A stretch of DNA of 64,000 nt from Magnetococcus sp. PR-3 (GCF_036689865.1 NZ_JBAHUQ010000013.1:2347-66346); one strand, 5' to 3'. Shown: positions 27,845 through 39,593, numbered from the stretch's first letter. Notes: generated by a model from the letters alone, not told the origin. Numbers and translations: made by a program.

Positions 27845-28095
27845 GGTGCAGCCCGTGCCCGTACATGCTGTTGATCTCTCAAAGGTGGGGCCCTAACGAG
27901 AAGCATCACGTGCCCCCCAGCCATGGTGTGTATGTGCTTTGAGAGAGGGCCGGTAGATCAGGCTAAGGCTTGAGAGATGTGGTTTGAGACGACAACCATG
28001 CCAACAAGGCTGACCCTTATAGGGTATAAGCGATAGAGCGTTGCCGCGTGTACCGATAACCTGCATGCACCGGACGTTTGGCAAACCAGCTGGTT

Positions 28096-28120
28096 AAACA
28101 GGGCTTCTTCCCTGTTTTTA
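28096..28120 (+). terminator. Rho-independent terminator after proB
   Basis: AAACAGGG/CCCTGTTT, an 8-bp perfect stem with a CTTCTT loop, merging into a TTTTT run. It separates obgE-proB from proA. The rest of 27845-28296 shows no gene. Confidence 0.8.
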
Positions 28121-28296
28121 TACCGTTGGCATTTAGGTAGGTAAGCCTGGTTGAGTGGGGCTGGCCTGTATTAAACCTGGGTGAGAAAACCACATGTTTT
28201 TCCCCAGATCCCCACCATGCTTTCTTCAGTGATCAACATGAAGAGTGGGTGGGGGATGGTATCTTGAGAAAAGCAAAGATAATGGATGGCAATACC

Positions 28297-29568
28297 ATGA
28301 GCGATGACGCAACCAAGTTAATTAAAGAGATTGGCCAAAAGGCCCGTAAAGCTGCGCGGCAACTGGCGTGGCTGGACTCCGCTACAAAAAATGCCACCTT
28401 ACACGCCATGGCGGATGCGCTGATCGCCGGGAAAAATATCCTCCAGGTTGAAAATGAGAAAGATCTGGAAGCCGGTGAAAAAAATGGGTTGACCGATGCC
28501 ATGCTGGATCGCCTGCGCTTAACCGATAAGGTGATTAGCGGTATGGCAGAAGGCATCCGCCAAGTTGCGTCACTGCCTGATCCCATTGGTGAGATCGGTG
28601 GTATGCGTCGCCTGGAAAATGATCTGCAAGTCGGCAAAATGCGTGTGCCCTTGGGCGTCATTGGGATCATTTATGAATCCCGCCCCAATGTGACGGCAGA
28701 TGCCGCAGCCTTGTGTGTCAAATCCGGTAATGCGGTCATTCTGCGTGGGGGGTCTGAGGCGTTTCATTCCAACCGGGCCATTGCTGCAGCCCTGGCCCAA
28801 GGGATGGAAAAGGGGGGGGCACCAACCGATGCCGTACAGGTGGTGGGTACCACGGATCGTGCTGCTGTGGGTGCTTTGCTGAAGGCGGATGCCTATGTGG
28901 ATATTATTATCCCCCGTGGTGGTAAAGGGTTGATCCAACGGGTTATGGAGGACTCCACCATTCCTGTTATTAAGCATCTGGATGGCATATGCCACACCTA
29001 TATTGATGCGCATGCCGATACAAACAAGGCGGTTGAGTTGGCCTTTAATGGAAAAATGCAGCGCACAGGGGTCTGTAATGCTACGGAAACCTTGCTGGTC
29101 CACCGCCAAGCTGCCCAGGCTGTGCTTCCTGCCCTTGCGGAGAAGTTGAACAAGGCTGAGTGTGTGATTAAAGGGTGCCCGGAGACCATCCGTCACGTGG
29201 GTGAAGTTGCACCGGTTATTCCTGTTTCCGATGAAGATTGGGATACCGAATATCTGGCCGCTATTCTATCGGTACGTGTGGTTGAGGATATGGAGATGGC
29301 CATGGATCATATCGATGCCCACTCCTCACGGCATACCGAAGTGATTGTGACGGAGCACCACGCCACCGCTATGCGCTTTTTGCGGGAGGTTGACTCTTCC
29401 GCGGTGATGGTGAATGCCTCCAGCCGTTTTAATGATGGCTTCCAGTTTGGTTTGGGCGCAGAGATGGGGATCTCTACGGATAAGCTGCATGTACGTGGTC
29501 CTGTGGGTCTGGAAGGTTTGACCTGCGAAAAGTGGATTGTATTGGGTGATGGTCAGCTGAGAAGTTAA
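28297..29568 (+). CDS. proA: Gamma-glutamyl phosphate reductase
   Basis: 423 residues from ATG 28297 (MSDDATKLIKEIG), which matches the family N-terminus; in-frame starts at 28249 and 28282 would add unlikely extensions. It reduces glutamyl-5-phosphate with NADPH to glutamate semialdehyde, the second step of proline synthesis. Catalytic Cys260 sits in RTGVCNATETLL. GVIGIIYESRPNVT and ILRGGSEAFHSN are family strings. nadD follows 4 bp after the stop, so proA probably heads the nadD-rsfS-rlmH unit. Confidence 0.95.
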   Translation: MSDDATKLIKEIGQKARKAARQLAWLDSATKNATLHAMADALIAGKNILQVENEKDLEAGEKNGLTDAMLDRLRLTDKVISGMAEGIRQVASLPDPIGEIGGMRRLENDLQVGKMRVPLGVIGIIYESRPNVTADAAALCVKSGNAVILRGGSEAFHSNRAIAAALAQGMEKGGAPTDAVQVVGTTDRAAVGALLKADAYVDIIIPRGGKGLIQRVMEDSTIPVIKHLDGICHTYIDAHADTNKAVELAFNGKMQRTGVCNATETLLVHRQAAQAVLPALAEKLNKAECVIKGCPETIRHVGEVAPVIPVSDEDWDTEYLAAILSVRVVEDMEMAMDHIDAHSSRHTEVIVTEHHATAMRFLREVDSSAVMVNASSRFNDGFQFGLGAEMGISTDKLHVRGPVGLEGLTCEKWIVLGDGQLRS

Positions 29569-29572
29569 GACA

Positions 29573-30247
29573 ATGTCTCAAGCCTTTCGCCAACATCTGG
29601 CCAAACGTATTGGTATTTTGGGGGGATCTTTTAACCCGCCCCATTTAGGACACTTGCGTTCTGCCATGGAGGTTATGGAGGGGCTGGGGTTGGATGGTAT
29701 GCATCTTATCCCCAGTGGTGCCCACCCCTTTAAAGGGGATGAGGTGTTGGCCGCACCTGAAGATCGTTTGGATATGGTGCGTTTGGCCGTTAGCCGTGAA
29801 CCCCGCTTTGAAGCCAATGATATTGAGGTCCTGCGGGAGGGCATAGGTTATACCATCGATACCTTGCGTAGTTTAACGCGCAGTCGGCCCACCATTGAGT
29901 GGGTATTTACGCTGGGTAGTGATTTGTTGGAAGAGATGCACCTTTGGAAGGATTGGGAGCAACTCATTAAGTATGCCCATCTGTGTATTATGACCCGCCC
30001 GGGGTATTCGGTGGATCTTAGTGCGACAGAGGCAGGACGTTATTTAGAACCTTTTCTGGTGCAAAGTGGTGCGCTGTTGTACCGAGAAGAGATGGGGCGT
30101 AATGGGGTGCTCATACAACCCGTTACGCCTATGGAGATCAGCTCTACAGCCATGCGCGAGGCGCTGGTGGCAGGGCGGAGCATTGACTATCTTACCCCCC
30201 AACGGGTGGTGGACTACATACACAAGCAGGAGCTTTACCGTCCATGA
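29573..30247 (+). CDS. nadD: Nicotinate-nucleotide adenylyltransferase
   Basis: 224 residues. It joins nicotinate mononucleotide and ATP to form deamido-NAD in NAD synthesis. The nucleotidyltransferase motif GGSFNPPHLGH is at the N-terminus, and the C-terminal EISSTAMREAL matches the SxT/S-xxR region of the family. The stop overlaps the rsfS start (ATGA), a common pairing of nadD with rsfS. Confidence 0.94.
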   Translation: MSQAFRQHLAKRIGILGGSFNPPHLGHLRSAMEVMEGLGLDGMHLIPSGAHPFKGDEVLAAPEDRLDMVRLAVSREPRFEANDIEVLREGIGYTIDTLRSLTRSRPTIEWVFTLGSDLLEEMHLWKDWEQLIKYAHLCIMTRPGYSVDLSATEAGRYLEPFLVQSGALLYREEMGRNGVLIQPVTPMEISSTAMREALVAGRSIDYLTPQRVVDYIHKQELYRP

Positions 30248-30729
30248 GCGACATTAAGAACGATGACCAGATCAAGGCAGAGATTGAGCAAGCTGCCCTC
30301 GCCATTAAAAACAAGCTGGATGACAAGAAGGGCGAAGATATCGTTCTGGTGGATCTGGAGGGACGCTCAGGATTGGCGGATTTCTTCATTATTGCCACTG
30401 GTCGATCCAACACCCATGTTCGTTCCTTGGCGGACGATGTTGATCAACTGGCCTCTCAGTTAAAACTCACCACGGTGGGTATTGAGGGTGTGCAAGATGG
30501 GGAGTGGGTGTTGATGGATTTTGGCGACATTGTTGTCCATGTCTTTCAGCATGAGGTCCGTGCGCACTACAACCTGGAAAAACTGTGGAGCACCGAAGCT
30601 GCTTCTCCGCATCCTTCCAAGGCGCAAGCCCAACAGGTGGCTCAAATTGAGGAAGATGATAAGCCCTCTAATGATCCCTGGCATGCCGAAGATCTGGACG
30701 ATAAAGATCTGGAAGAAGCGGAAGGGTGA
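30244..30729 (+). CDS. rsfS: Ribosomal silencing factor RsfS with acidic C-terminal extension
   Basis: 161 residues against about 105-120 usual. RsfS binds L14 and blocks joining of the ribosomal subunits under starvation. The core (about 20-118) has LADFFIIATGRSNTHVRSLA and DFGDIVVHVFQHEVRAHYNLEKLW. The extra 45 residues are rich in E, D, Q and P, with no recognised domain. It overlaps nadD by 4 nt and rlmH by 4 nt, so the three are translationally linked. Confidence 0.92.
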   Translation: MSDIKNDDQIKAEIEQAALAIKNKLDDKKGEDIVLVDLEGRSGLADFFIIATGRSNTHVRSLADDVDQLASQLKLTTVGIEGVQDGEWVLMDFGDIVVHVFQHEVRAHYNLEKLWSTEAASPHPSKAQAQQVAQIEEDDKPSNDPWHAEDLDDKDLEEAEG

Positions 30730-31205
30730 GTCGTTTTCGCATCCTCTCTGTTGGTCGTGGTATGCCCAAGCTTGAAAAAGGGCTGTTTGATGACTATGCC
30801 AGCCGTATGAAGCGCTATGGTGGCTTGGAACTTCTGGAAATTGCAGAGGGGCGCCGGGTTGGCAAAGAGAGTGATGCAACCCGCAAAAAAGCCAAGGCTG
30901 ATGAAGCGGCGCGTATGGCCGAGAAGATGGATAAGCGGTTGTGGATTGCCTTGGATCGCGGTGGTAAACCCTTGGATAGTGAAGGGTTGGCCAAGCAGAT
31001 TCAAACCTGGCACGAGGCAGGTGACCGGGATGTTGGCTTACTCATTGGTGGTCCCGATGGTTTGGATGCCTCTCTGTTGCAAAAATGTCGTTTTAAGCTC
31101 GCTTTTGGCCCCATGACGTTCCCCCATATGTTGGTGCGTGTCATGGTGGCCGAGCAGCTTTACCGTGCAATGACCATCCAACATGGTGTGCCCTACCACC
31201 GTTGA
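30726..31205 (+). CDS. rlmH: 23S rRNA (pseudouridine-1915-N3)-methyltransferase
   Basis: 159 residues, GTG start overlapping the rsfS stop. It methylates pseudouridine 1915 in helix 69 of 23S rRNA using SAM. The SPOUT signature is intact: LLIGGPDGLD and the knot-forming FGPMTFPHMLVRVMVAEQLYRA, ending in YHR. Confidence 0.94.
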   Translation: MSRFRILSVGRGMPKLEKGLFDDYASRMKRYGGLELLEIAEGRRVGKESDATRKKAKADEAARMAEKMDKRLWIALDRGGKPLDSEGLAKQIQTWHEAGDRDVGLLIGGPDGLDASLLQKCRFKLAFGPMTFPHMLVRVMVAEQLYRAMTIQHGVPYHR

Positions 31206-31229
31206 TGTTGTGCCTACCTAAGCGCTGAT

Positions 31230-32162
31230 TTACCCCCCCTTAATGAGCTGACGTTGTCTGATATCCCGATACATAAGCAGGGTAATGGCCATCACTACCA
31301 GGGTGCTTCCGGGTAGCCAGTGCCACCCCCGCAAGTCTGGGCTGTGTGTGAGCAACAGCAACATGGATACAAAGGGTAGCAGATAGCTATAAGCGGTAAC
31401 CGCCGCGGGGGTTAGCACCGAGGTTGCCTGTTGAAGGAGCCAGTAGGTGAGCCCGCTGGAAAACAGGCTAAGATAGAGCAACAAACCCAGATCCAGCAGG
31501 TGCATACGCCCTAGGGCTTGGGGGGGTTCCCAAAGCAAGCCCATGACACCGATGATGACACTGCCGATCAATAAGCTCCAGAACGTACGGTACAGGGCCG
31601 AAGGGGCAAGCAACCCACGGTTAAGCCCCCACTTGCTTAACACAGGGTAGAGGGCAGAAGCGATACAGCCTAAAAAGAAGATGGCTTCACTCGGCCCCAA
31701 TTGAATCTGTTGAAGTTGCCCACCACTCTCTGCCCAGGCCAATGCCAGCGCACCAAGTGCACCCAAAAGTAAGATCTTCATCAACGCTTTGGCTTGGGGT
31801 TCAACCCCCAGCTGGCGCCCCATGGCATAGGCCAGCACAGGGACACTTACATATAAAGTGGCCATGGTCAGGGAAGTGACCCGATGTGCAGCCCAGAACA
31901 TAATGCCAAAATAGAGCGCCAAGGCACTGCCCATAATTCCATAGAGCAGGAGTGTGCCATAGCCCAACCGTTGGGGTTGGTTTTTGGGTAGCATGGGCCA
32001 AATTACCAGCGCAGCGATTAAAAAGCGTATGGCGGTGAGCAACATGGGGGGTAAGCCTTCAGACATCCACCCTACGGCAGGAAATGAAAACCCCACAATG
32101 ATCGTCCAGACAAACATGCCCATATGCGCTTGAGCGATAGAGATTGGGGTTTTAAACGCCAT
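31230..32162 (-). CDS. EamA/DMT-family permease
   Basis: 310 residues with about ten hydrophobic segments in two related halves, as in EamA (DMT) exporters of amino acids, metabolites or drugs. The start overlaps the end of the MarR gene by 11 nt and has GGAG a few bases upstream, so translation is coupled. The MarR-type regulator probably controls it and may sense a substrate or toxic analogue. The substrate cannot be told from sequence. Confidence 0.88.
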   Translation of the reverse strand: MAFKTPISIAQAHMGMFVWTIIVGFSFPAVGWMSEGLPPMLLTAIRFLIAALVIWPMLPKNQPQRLGYGTLLLYGIMGSALALYFGIMFWAAHRVTSLTMATLYVSVPVLAYAMGRQLGVEPQAKALMKILLLGALGALALAWAESGGQLQQIQLGPSEAIFFLGCIASALYPVLSKWGLNRGLLAPSALYRTFWSLLIGSVIIGVMGLLWEPPQALGRMHLLDLGLLLYLSLFSSGLTYWLLQQATSVLTPAAVTAYSYLLPFVSMLLLLTHSPDLRGWHWLPGSTLVVMAITLLMYRDIRQRQLIKGG

Positions 32163-32658
32163 GATCCTGCTCCAGGGCCGTTAACAAAGTCCGTAAACCG
32201 TCGGCCAGTTCACGTTTTTGCGCCTGGCGTAGTGGGGCTTGTAGTTGATGTAGGGCCTCAAGATAATCATCCAACAACATTAGAACTTTCTCTGTTCCCG
32301 TCTCCGTTAATTGAATGAGTAGACTGCGTCGGTCATTCGGGTTAGGCAGGCGCTGAATAAACCCTGCTTTTTCTAACCGGTCTAATCGGTTGGTCATGGC
32401 CCCCGAACTCAGGACTGAGGCATGACGGAGTTGATTGGGGGTCATGCCCTGGGGCTGATTGCTACGGTAGAGGGTGGCCAAAAGATCAAACTCACCATCA
32501 TGTAGGCCATGACTGCGAAATAGATGCGACACACGCTTATTTAAATGCTTATACAGGCGAAAAACCCGGGTGAAGATGGCCATGGGTGAGGCATCGCGCT
32601 CCGGTGAGACATGACGCCATTGGGCCAAAACGGTATCCACATGATCATGTTGAGCCAT
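32152..32658 (-). CDS. MarR-family transcriptional regulator
   Basis: 168 residues from ATG 32658, chosen for a GGGGGA ribosome site 5 nt upstream; an in-frame ATG at 32715 would add 19 residues. The winged helix-turn-helix is clear: HGLHDGEFDLLATLYRS, NQLRHASVLSSGAMTNRLDRLEKAGFI, then the wing NPNDRRSLLIQLTETG. Such proteins bind DNA as dimers and release on ligand. It is co-transcribed with the EamA permease, likely autoregulated. Confidence 0.9.
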   Translation of the reverse strand: MAQHDHVDTVLAQWRHVSPERDASPMAIFTRVFRLYKHLNKRVSHLFRSHGLHDGEFDLLATLYRSNQPQGMTPNQLRHASVLSSGAMTNRLDRLEKAGFIQRLPNPNDRRSLLIQLTETGTEKVLMLLDDYLEALHQLQAPLRQAQKRELADGLRTLLTALEQDHGV

Positions 32659-32810
32659 GATATCCCCCACGTGATCCAGATGTTCTGTTAATGTCTTTAT
32701 GCAAAGTATCTTCATATAAAGATAAATGCTGTGGGGTATACTGTCCAGATTATTATTGGGCGGTATGGGCGCGGTTAAAAGGGCAGAGTGCCCGATGAGA
32801 TGGGATAAAA

Positions 32811-32847
32811 CAGGGGGCCAAAAGCGGGGATGTCCCCACTTTTGGCC
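32811..32847 (-). terminator. Terminator of the sensor-kinase operon (minus strand)
   Basis: Long hairpin: GGCCAAAAG/CTTTTGGCC plus GGGG/CCCC around one mismatch and an ATGT loop. On the minus strand it is followed by CCCTGTTTTATC. It separates the kinase operon from the MarR gene. Confidence 0.65.
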
Positions 32848-32983
32848 GTCTGTTCTAGGGTCTCTGTGTATGGCTTATGGTTGCTTGAACCACCCTTGCA
32901 GGTTCGGCCCCCAGCTTGTCTGTTGCCATGGGGGTGCGTGATGAGGGTTTATCCCCCATCTCTAACCGGATTGCCCCAGGCTT

Positions 32984-35900
32984 TTACGTGGTTTCAGGGC
33001 ATGCAGCCAAAGCCTGCAACAGTGGGGTTATCTCCTGATCCATACGGTCGATAAGGGTGTGGATTTCATCTTTGGGTTGGCGCATTTGAATGGTTGTTTC
33101 CAAGGCCAGGGCCATCGCCTGTAGATGGTCTGCACCAATGCTTCCCAGTAGTCCTTTAAAGGTATGAACAATGGGTTCAAGATCGCCATAATCACCGGTA
33201 TTAAGCAGGTTGCGCAGTGTTTCGCAGGTGTGCCGTTGATCCACCTCAAAGGCGAGGAGAATTTCCCGATAGAGCTGTTCATCACCACCCAGGCGTTGTA
33301 AACCCATGGCATAGTTAATACCGGGTAGGGTTGGATAGGGGTCTGAGGTGGGTTCTGCTGTGATGGCTCGGTTCGATGAGGTCGTTGCTGCATCCTCTGT
33401 AGCAGGCTCAGCTTCCTTAGCCGATTGGGGGGGGGCGGATGCACCCTCTGGGTTGGATCTGCCAAGCCAGTGGCTCAGGGTTTGATACAGCGCCTCTGGG
33501 TCAATAGGTTTGCCCACATGATCATTCATCCCCTCCGCTTTAACCTTTTGGCGATCTTCTACCGATGAACTGGCGGTCATGGCCAGAATAAGGGGGGCTT
33601 CTCCCAAACGGCTACGAATCTGAGTGGTTGCCTGAAAACCATCCATGATGGGCATTTGTAGGTCCATGAGTATGGCATCGAACTGACCCGAAGTGGCTTT
33701 TTCCACCGCTTCAAACCCATTACTGACCACGGTGACCTGAATGCCCACCCGGCGTAGAAGCTCTGAGGCAACCTGTTGGTTGATGGGGTTATCCTCTGCC
33801 AAGAGCAGATGCCGACCGGCCAGTTGAGGCCAATGTTCTGTCGGTTCTGAGCCCTTGGGTACGTCAACTTGGGCTAGGCCTTGCCACTGGGTATCCCCCA
33901 ACAGTTGCATGGTGCTGTCATAGAGGCTGGAGGGGGTCACAGGCTTTTGTACCGACCCCACCCGGTTATCATTGGCCGAGAGATCCATAACCGCTTGTTG
34001 GGTTTGATACCCATGCAGGAGCAGAACCCCGCCGTGCTCAAACCGTTGCAACATGGGGCTTAATAACAGCTCCAGATCTTGGGCCATAGAGACCGGTAAC
34101 ATATCGGCATCCACCACCATGAGCAGAGGTAGCGGATGCTGATCCAACCACTGGCTAAGGGCTGTCATATCCTTTACGGGATGACAGATCAGACCAAAGC
34201 GCTGAAGATGCTCCCCAACGACCTCCCGGACCCGCTGATTGGTACTGGCAATCACTACGCTACCTTCAAAGTTTTGTGGGCTGGGTTGCTCATGCTCTGG
34301 TACTGAGAAGGGCAAGGTAACCTGAAAGAGTGAGCCCTTATTAGGGGTGGATGTGACACTGATCTCCCCAGCCATGAGCGTAACCAATTGGTGAGAGATC
34401 GACAGTCCCAAACCGCTACCCCCATATCGGCGAGAGGTGGAGGCCTCTGCCTGTTGGTAGGCCGAGAATAGGCCGGATAGTTGCGCGTCGGTCATGCCAA
34501 TGCCGGTATCCCGTACCGCAAATGTTAAGGTGATGTTTTCGGTGGCTGGTAAAGGGTGTGCGGTAATACAAAGCTCTACCTCACCTTCATCGGTAAATTT
34601 AATGGCGTTACCAATAAGGTTAAGTAGGATCTGGCTCAGACGTAATGGGTCCCCACGGAAGGTGTTGGGTAGACCAGGGGCTTTATCAAAAATCAGTTCA
34701 ATCTGCTTCTCTTGCGCTTTAACCGCAGTGAGGGTCGCCAGATTGCTCAGCACATCGTCCAGTTGGAAGTCGGTCTGTTCAATCGCCAGTTTGCCGGCCT
34801 CAATCTTGGAGAAGTCCAAAATATCGTTAATGATACGCAGCAAGGATTGTCCCGCATGATGGATCTTACCCAGATAATCCTTCTGTCGTTTATCCGGTGT
34901 CTGTTCCATGGCCAGATGGCTCAACCCAATAATGGCATTCATGGGGTTGCGAATTTCATGGCTCATGGTCGCCAGAAATTCCGATTTAGCCTGGTTGGCC
35001 TGCTCTGCTCGGTGGATGGCGTTGCTCAGCTCCAGTGCCGCTTGCCGTCGCATTAACCCCATGCTAACCACATTGGCCGCACGGGCCAGAAAAGCGGTCT
35101 CGTCCTCTTTTTGTTGATGTCCGTGGGTAAGGTAGAGCACCAACACACCCAAGACCTGTTCACCATCCATAATGGGTACGTTGTAATGACCGTGGGGGGC
35201 AATGCCCTCAAATTGGATCTCATGTCGGTGATCAATACAGTCAGCAAACTGTAGGGTACCGCTTTGGGCTGCTTGACCACAGAGGCACGTACCAAAGGGT
35301 ACTTCGGCACAGCGTTGGGTGAGTTCAGGATCTAAATTATGGTTGACCATTAACTTCAGGCAGGGCTCTGGGCCTGAGTCATCGGTCAGAAAAAGGGCAC
35401 CAACCCGTTTTAATTTTAACCATGGGACGGAATAGATGAGTGTTTCCAGCACCTCTTCCAGATAGTTCGCAACATCACTCTCCTGCAGGGTTAGTTTAAG
35501 CAGCATCTCCAAGGTGCGCTCTTCTGCGGCATTCAGCTCGGCATCCTGTTGAGAGAGGATCAGTTTCTGCTCATCCAAACGCTTTTCTGTAATATCCCAA
35601 AAGGTGATAACGGCACCCGAGCGTTTTTCTCCTTTCCATAGGGGTATGCTACTGTATTCGGTATAGAAAAAACTGCCATCCTTATTCCACAACACCTCAT
35701 CTGTCACATGGTGTTCCCGCTGTTCCCGTAGGGCGGCTGACATACGACAGGCATGTTCAGGGTAGGCGGTGCCATCGGCGTAGGAGTGATGGATTTTATC
35801 GTGAATATTTTGCCCCAGCAGCTCTTCTTGATGATAGCCAAGCATCCGCTCAGCGGCTGGATTGATGAAGGAGACAAGCCCTTGCTCATCAATGCCAAAA

Positions 35901-37159
35901 ACACCGACATCGGTAGCCTCCAATAACTGTTTGGCGCGGTTATCGGCTTCGACTTCACTTTTTTGTGCAATGAGTTTGAGCATCTCATCAAAGGCATTGG
36001 CCAGTATGCCCACCTCGCCACTGGCGGTGGTGGGCAGGGGTTGATCAACCTGCCCCCGTGAGATGGCATGGACCGAGTGGATCATCTCACGTAACGGCCG
36101 GGTTAGAGAGCGGGTGAGCATAACGGCTAAGAGCAAGGCCATGACCACCATGGTCAGGCCCACCACCAAACTTTCATTACGACTGTTGTAGAGCTGGGCT
36201 AAAATCTCATGGTAGGGCAGGCCGACGGTGATGACCAACCGCTGATCGGGACGATCCGGATTATGGTGCAGGGCAACGACCCCCACCAACTCCTCATAGC
36301 CTTGGGCTCCGTTGGAGATCAAAGAAAAGGAGTCTTTTAGGCCATGATTCAGCCTTTGCGCCAGTTGCGGATAGAGGTTTAGCATTTGTGGTGCTTGGTT
36401 GAACTCAAAACCAAACAGATCTTCGCCCTTATGGGTGGCATTGCCTGCCAACAGATAGCCATGACTGTTAAACAGATACATGGAACGTCCCTGAGGCATG
36501 GCCTGGATGAGGCGGAACAGAGGGCGGACATCCAAATTAATGACAAGGATGCCGAAGGTCTCTCCCCGCTGATCAAAAATAGGCATGCTAGCGCGTATAA
36601 CCGGTACATGGGGTTCTTGGATCGCGCCATGTTCCCGGTTTAGATTAATCTCTGACAGATAGACCCGATCTTTGGGCAGGATAATACCCCGTTTAAAATA
36701 GGGGTGTTGTCCTTTGGACTGCAATTTTTCCTGGGGTATACGTAGAATATGGGGCTGACCAGTTGGGCGTTCAATACGGATCACCTCTCGCCCGTGTGCT
36801 TCAAGACCAATAAGGCGGATCTGCTGATAATCGGGGCGCTCTTGGGCCAAATTGGTAAAGATCTGTGCTGTACGGTCCAGATGATAGTTTAAATCTCCCA
36901 GGGCACGGGTTTGGCCGCGGGCACGTTCTGCAAGCTCTACCAGAGCCGGATCTTTGGATAGGGTGCGTAGATCGGAGATCAAATGCTGAAGGGTTTGATT
37001 AAGTTGAACGGCAATGTCCAGCGCGGAACGGGTCACTTCCTCTTCCGCATGCACCACCAGCTCTTGTTGAAACCGCTGCATAATGGCATAGCCCACACTA
37101 CCTGCAGCCAAGACGGCGATCAGGCTGACCAAGGTGATGATCTTACCACTGATGGTCAT
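32984..37159 (-). CDS. Large hybrid sensor kinase (Cache-like, HAMP, PAS, GAF, HisKA, HATPase, pseudo-REC, REC, HPt)
   Basis: 1391 residues. Two membrane segments (about 8-28 and 328-350) enclose a Cache-like periplasmic sensor. HAMP, PAS (about 405-525, with [16 protein letters not shown]) and GAF (about 560-705) follow. HisKA has His734 in [10 protein letters not shown], where N replaces the usual T. HATPase has NLIGNAIKF and GGSGLGLS. A degenerate receiver (about 975-1095, IASTNQ in place of the acidic pair) comes before a canonical receiver with Asp1166 in [12 protein letters not shown], then an HPt domain with His1332 in [13 protein letters not shown] full phosphorelay is thus present in one chain. 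Its start overlaps the stop of the next kinase gene upstream by 4 nt. Confidence 0.92.
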   Translation of the reverse strand: MTISGKIITLVSLIAVLAAGSVGYAIMQRFQQELVVHAEEEVTRSALDIAVQLNQTLQHLISDLRTLSKDPALVELAERARGQTRALGDLNYHLDRTAQIFTNLAQERPDYQQIRLIGLEAHGREVIRIERPTGQPHILRIPQEKLQSKGQHPYFKRGIILPKDRVYLSEINLNREHGAIQEPHVPVIRASMPIFDQRGETFGILVINLDVRPLFRLIQAMPQGRSMYLFNSHGYLLAGNATHKGEDLFGFEFNQAPQMLNLYPQLAQRLNHGLKDSFSLISNGAQGYEELVGVVALHHNPDRPDQRLVITVGLPYHEILAQLYNSRNESLVVGLTMVVMALLLAVMLTRSLTRPLREMIHSVHAISRGQVDQPLPTTASGEVGILANAFDEMLKLIAQKSEVEADNRAKQLLEATDVGVFGIDEQGLVSFINPAAERMLGYHQEELLGQNIHDKIHHSYADGTAYPEHACRMSAALREQREHHVTDEVLWNKDGSFFYTEYSSIPLWKGEKRSGAVITFWDITEKRLDEQKLILSQQDAELNAAEERTLEMLLKLTLQESDVANYLEEVLETLIYSVPWLKLKRVGALFLTDDSGPEPCLKLMVNHNLDPELTQRCAEVPFGTCLCGQAAQSGTLQFADCIDHRHEIQFEGIAPHGHYNVPIMDGEQVLGVLVLYLTHGHQQKEDETAFLARAANVVSMGLMRRQAALELSNAIHRAEQANQAKSEFLATMSHEIRNPMNAIIGLSHLAMEQTPDKRQKDYLGKIHHAGQSLLRIINDILDFSKIEAGKLAIEQTDFQLDDVLSNLATLTAVKAQEKQIELIFDKAPGLPNTFRGDPLRLSQILLNLIGNAIKFTDEGEVELCITAHPLPATENITLTFAVRDTGIGMTDAQLSGLFSAYQQAEASTSRRYGGSGLGLSISHQLVTLMAGEISVTSTPNKGSLFQVTLPFSVPEHEQPSPQNFEGSVVIASTNQRVREVVGEHLQRFGLICHPVKDMTALSQWLDQHPLPLLMVVDADMLPVSMAQDLELLLSPMLQRFEHGGVLLLHGYQTQQAVMDLSANDNRVGSVQKPVTPSSLYDSTMQLLGDTQWQGLAQVDVPKGSEPTEHWPQLAGRHLLLAEDNPINQQVASELLRRVGIQVTVVSNGFEAVEKATSGQFDAILMDLQMPIMDGFQATTQIRSRLGEAPLILAMTASSSVEDRQKVKAEGMNDHVGKPIDPEALYQTLSHWLGRSNPEGASAPPQSAKEAEPATEDAATTSSNRAITAEPTSDPYPTLPGINYAMGLQRLGGDEQLYREILLAFEVDQRHTCETLRNLLNTGDYGDLEPIVHTFKGLLGSIGADHLQAMALALETTIQMRQPKDEIHTLIDRMDQEITPLLQALAACPETT

Positions 37160-39588
37160 GGGTCGACTCCTTCAACAAGGCAGGCATACGGATGAATGGC
37201 CTGTTGCAACTGGGTTAACTCAATAGGCTTAGGCAAAAAGCCGTTCATACCTGCTGCCATACAGTTTTGCCGATCCTGCTCCAGCACATTGGCTGTCAGG
37301 GCAATAATTGGTATGGCATGTGGTGCCGTGGGTAGTGCCCTTATGTGGCGGCACGCTTCCAAACCATCCATATCTGGCATGCGAATATCCATTAAAATCA
37401 GATCGTAGTGCGCTTGTTGAACCTGCTGGAGTGCCTCAATACCGTTGTTGGCAAAGGTCACCTCATGCCCCAGTTTGGCCAAATAGCCTGCGGCAATCTG
37501 CTGATTAACCAGATTATCCTCTGCAACCAGTATCTGGAGGCTGGGCGCACGATCAGGGGTTGTATGTTGGCCTGATGGGCCAGCTCTGTTTGCGCCGGTG
37601 TGGTTCACAGGATCAAGGTCTGCTGGGGGATTGAGGTGATGATCCAGTCGTGTTAGCAGGGCCCGCAACCGCAGAGGGCGCGGCAAGGTAAGTAGGCCTG
37701 CGGAGGTATCAACCTCAACACCGGGAGGATGAATGAGCATGATGAGCAGATGCTCAAAAGGGTTCTCTTTACGCAGTTTACGTCGCAGTGCTTGGGCAAA
37801 CTCATCCTGCTCATGTTCGAGCAACACCAGATCCACAGGGCGTCCTTGAGCATGCAACCGCCATAAAGTACGCAAGGTTTGGTCTTCACTGGTAACCAGC
37901 GTGACCTGACGAAAATAAGGGGCGAGCAGATCCCGCTGTAGTTCCCCAACCACGGCATTGGGGTGCCAATAAAGCAGGTGTAAATCCCGTAAGTGTGTTG
38001 GCGGAGGGGCGTGAATGGTCTCAGCCAGGGGGAGAGGAAGGTCAAACCAGAAGTGAGAGCCTTGACGTTCCTGGCTCTGCACATGAACCGTGCCCCCCAT
38101 TCGATGAACCAGGGCTTTAATAATAGACAGGCCCAGGCCAGCACCTTCATAGCGGCGCGAGGCGGAATCATCCCCCTGGGTGAAGGTTTCGAACAGTGTT
38201 TTCTGTAAGCCCGGAGAGATCCCGATACCCGTATCTTGCACATTGAAGCGAATAAGATGGTGGTCTGAAAAACGGTTGACCAACTCCAGATCAAGGGTGA
38301 TCGACCCTTCACTGGTAAATTTAAGGGCATTCCCCAGTAGTTTTAATAGGACCTGAGCCAAGCGTTGAGCATCCCCTTGATAGCTGCGGTGCAAGGGGCT
38401 GGGTAGATGGTAGCCAATGGCGGGACCTTGTGCCGGGCACTGTTGGGAAATGACGGAAATTACATGTTCCATCAACTCCAGTAGATCAAAGTTCTCTTCT
38501 TTTAAAACCAGTGTTTCGGTATCTAAGCTGGCGAGATCTAAAAGGTCATCAATGATCTGCTGAAGGGCAAAATTACTGCTCTCTATGGTACGCAGTTGCT
38601 GTTGCCGTTGGCTGTTAGGCTCGGAACCAAGCAGTAGGTCCGTCATGCCACGAATACCGTGAAGTGGGGTGCGGATCTCGTGACTGATCATCGCTAAAAA
38701 GGCGGTTTTGGCTTGGCTGGCGCTCTCGGCTTGCTCTTTAGCTTTGGTTAGATCTTTAACCAACCTGTGCAGGTTACGGTGGGTGCGGTCCACCTGTCGC
38801 GCAATCACCATGCCCATTAAAAGTACCAGTGCAATGACCAGGAGTGAGAACAGCAGCTGCATCACCCGGTAGCGGGCTCTCTGTTGGGCAACCTTCTGTT
38901 CTAAGGCATCCAATGTTTGCTTGGTTTCATAAAAAAGTCGGCTGGCATTTTCATGCATGCGCACAAAAAGAGGGGGTATGGTTTTAATAAAACGTTCAAT
39001 GGCATGGCGGTTACCCAAACCGCGTTTCAACTCAGTCTTGAGCTGAAAAAGATGATCCTGTTGACGTAAAAGAACCGATAACTGGGCAATTTTATCTTCA
39101 ATTTGCTCCAGCTTGGGCTCCAGGTCGATCATCTCCAGTACAAAAGGTGTGTGGCGTTCATCAATACGGTAGTGCACGGTGCGGGTCATGGTGTCTTGAA
39201 CGGTCAGGTTCAGATGGGTGGTCATATTCACCACCCCTCCCCATTTAAGTACCTTCAATTTACTGCGCAGGCTGTTAATTTCATCCAACAGTTGCCCTCG
39301 AACCACCAAGCGTCCTCGGGGGGTTGGGGTGAGCGGCAGGGCGTACACCCCTTTTTCAATGAGGGTTAGATTATGGATAATCTGTTCACCCAAAAAGATA
39401 CGGGCACGCTGATTTTCTGTTTTCTGGCCTAAGTCATCAATCACACTGGTAAAGATAAAGTCGAGCAGCAGAAGAAGGATGAAGGCCACCAGAAAGAGCG
39501 CCATCTGTAGATAGACCCGACGTCTGGGTGAGGCTTCATCCGCTTCGGTATGCAAAGGTGGCGCTGTGTGGTTTAAAGGCTTAAGCAT
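37156..39588 (-). CDS. Hybrid sensor kinase (periplasmic sensor, HisKA, HATPase, pseudo-REC, REC)
   Basis: 810 residues. Two membrane segments (about 25-47 and 243-265) flank a mostly helical periplasmic region. There is no PAS. HisKA has His303 in [11 protein letters not shown]. HATPase has LLGNALKF and GAGLGLS. A degenerate receiver (about 525-640) has LLEHEQ where the phospho-Asp should be. The last domain is a canonical receiver with Asp734 in [11 protein letters not shown] and a KP loop. It lies 5 bp after the binding-protein gene and overlaps the 1391-residue kinase by 4 nt, so all three form one operon. It has no HPt itself, so its receiver might signal through the HPt of its neighbour (inference). 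Confidence 0.92.
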   Translation of the reverse strand: MLKPLNHTAPPLHTEADEASPRRRVYLQMALFLVAFILLLLLDFIFTSVIDDLGQKTENQRARIFLGEQIIHNLTLIEKGVYALPLTPTPRGRLVVRGQLLDEINSLRSKLKVLKWGGVVNMTTHLNLTVQDTMTRTVHYRIDERHTPFVLEMIDLEPKLEQIEDKIAQLSVLLRQQDHLFQLKTELKRGLGNRHAIERFIKTIPPLFVRMHENASRLFYETKQTLDALEQKVAQQRARYRVMQLLFSLLVIALVLLMGMVIARQVDRTHRNLHRLVKDLTKAKEQAESASQAKTAFLAMISHEIRTPLHGIRGMTDLLLGSEPNSQRQQQLRTIESSNFALQQIIDDLLDLASLDTETLVLKEENFDLLELMEHVISVISQQCPAQGPAIGYHLPSPLHRSYQGDAQRLAQVLLKLLGNALKFTSEGSITLDLELVNRFSDHHLIRFNVQDTGIGISPGLQKTLFETFTQGDDSASRRYEGAGLGLSIIKALVHRMGGTVHVQSQERQGSHFWFDLPLPLAETIHAPPPTHLRDLHLLYWHPNAVVGELQRDLLAPYFRQVTLVTSEDQTLRTLWRLHAQGRPVDLVLLEHEQDEFAQALRRKLRKENPFEHLLIMLIHPPGVEVDTSAGLLTLPRPLRLRALLTRLDHHLNPPADLDPVNHTGANRAGPSGQHTTPDRAPSLQILVAEDNLVNQQIAAGYLAKLGHEVTFANNGIEALQQVQQAHYDLILMDIRMPDMDGLEACRHIRALPTAPHAIPIIALTANVLEQDRQNCMAAGMNGFLPKPIELTQLQQAIHPYACLVEGVDP

Positions 39589-39593
39589 ATGCT

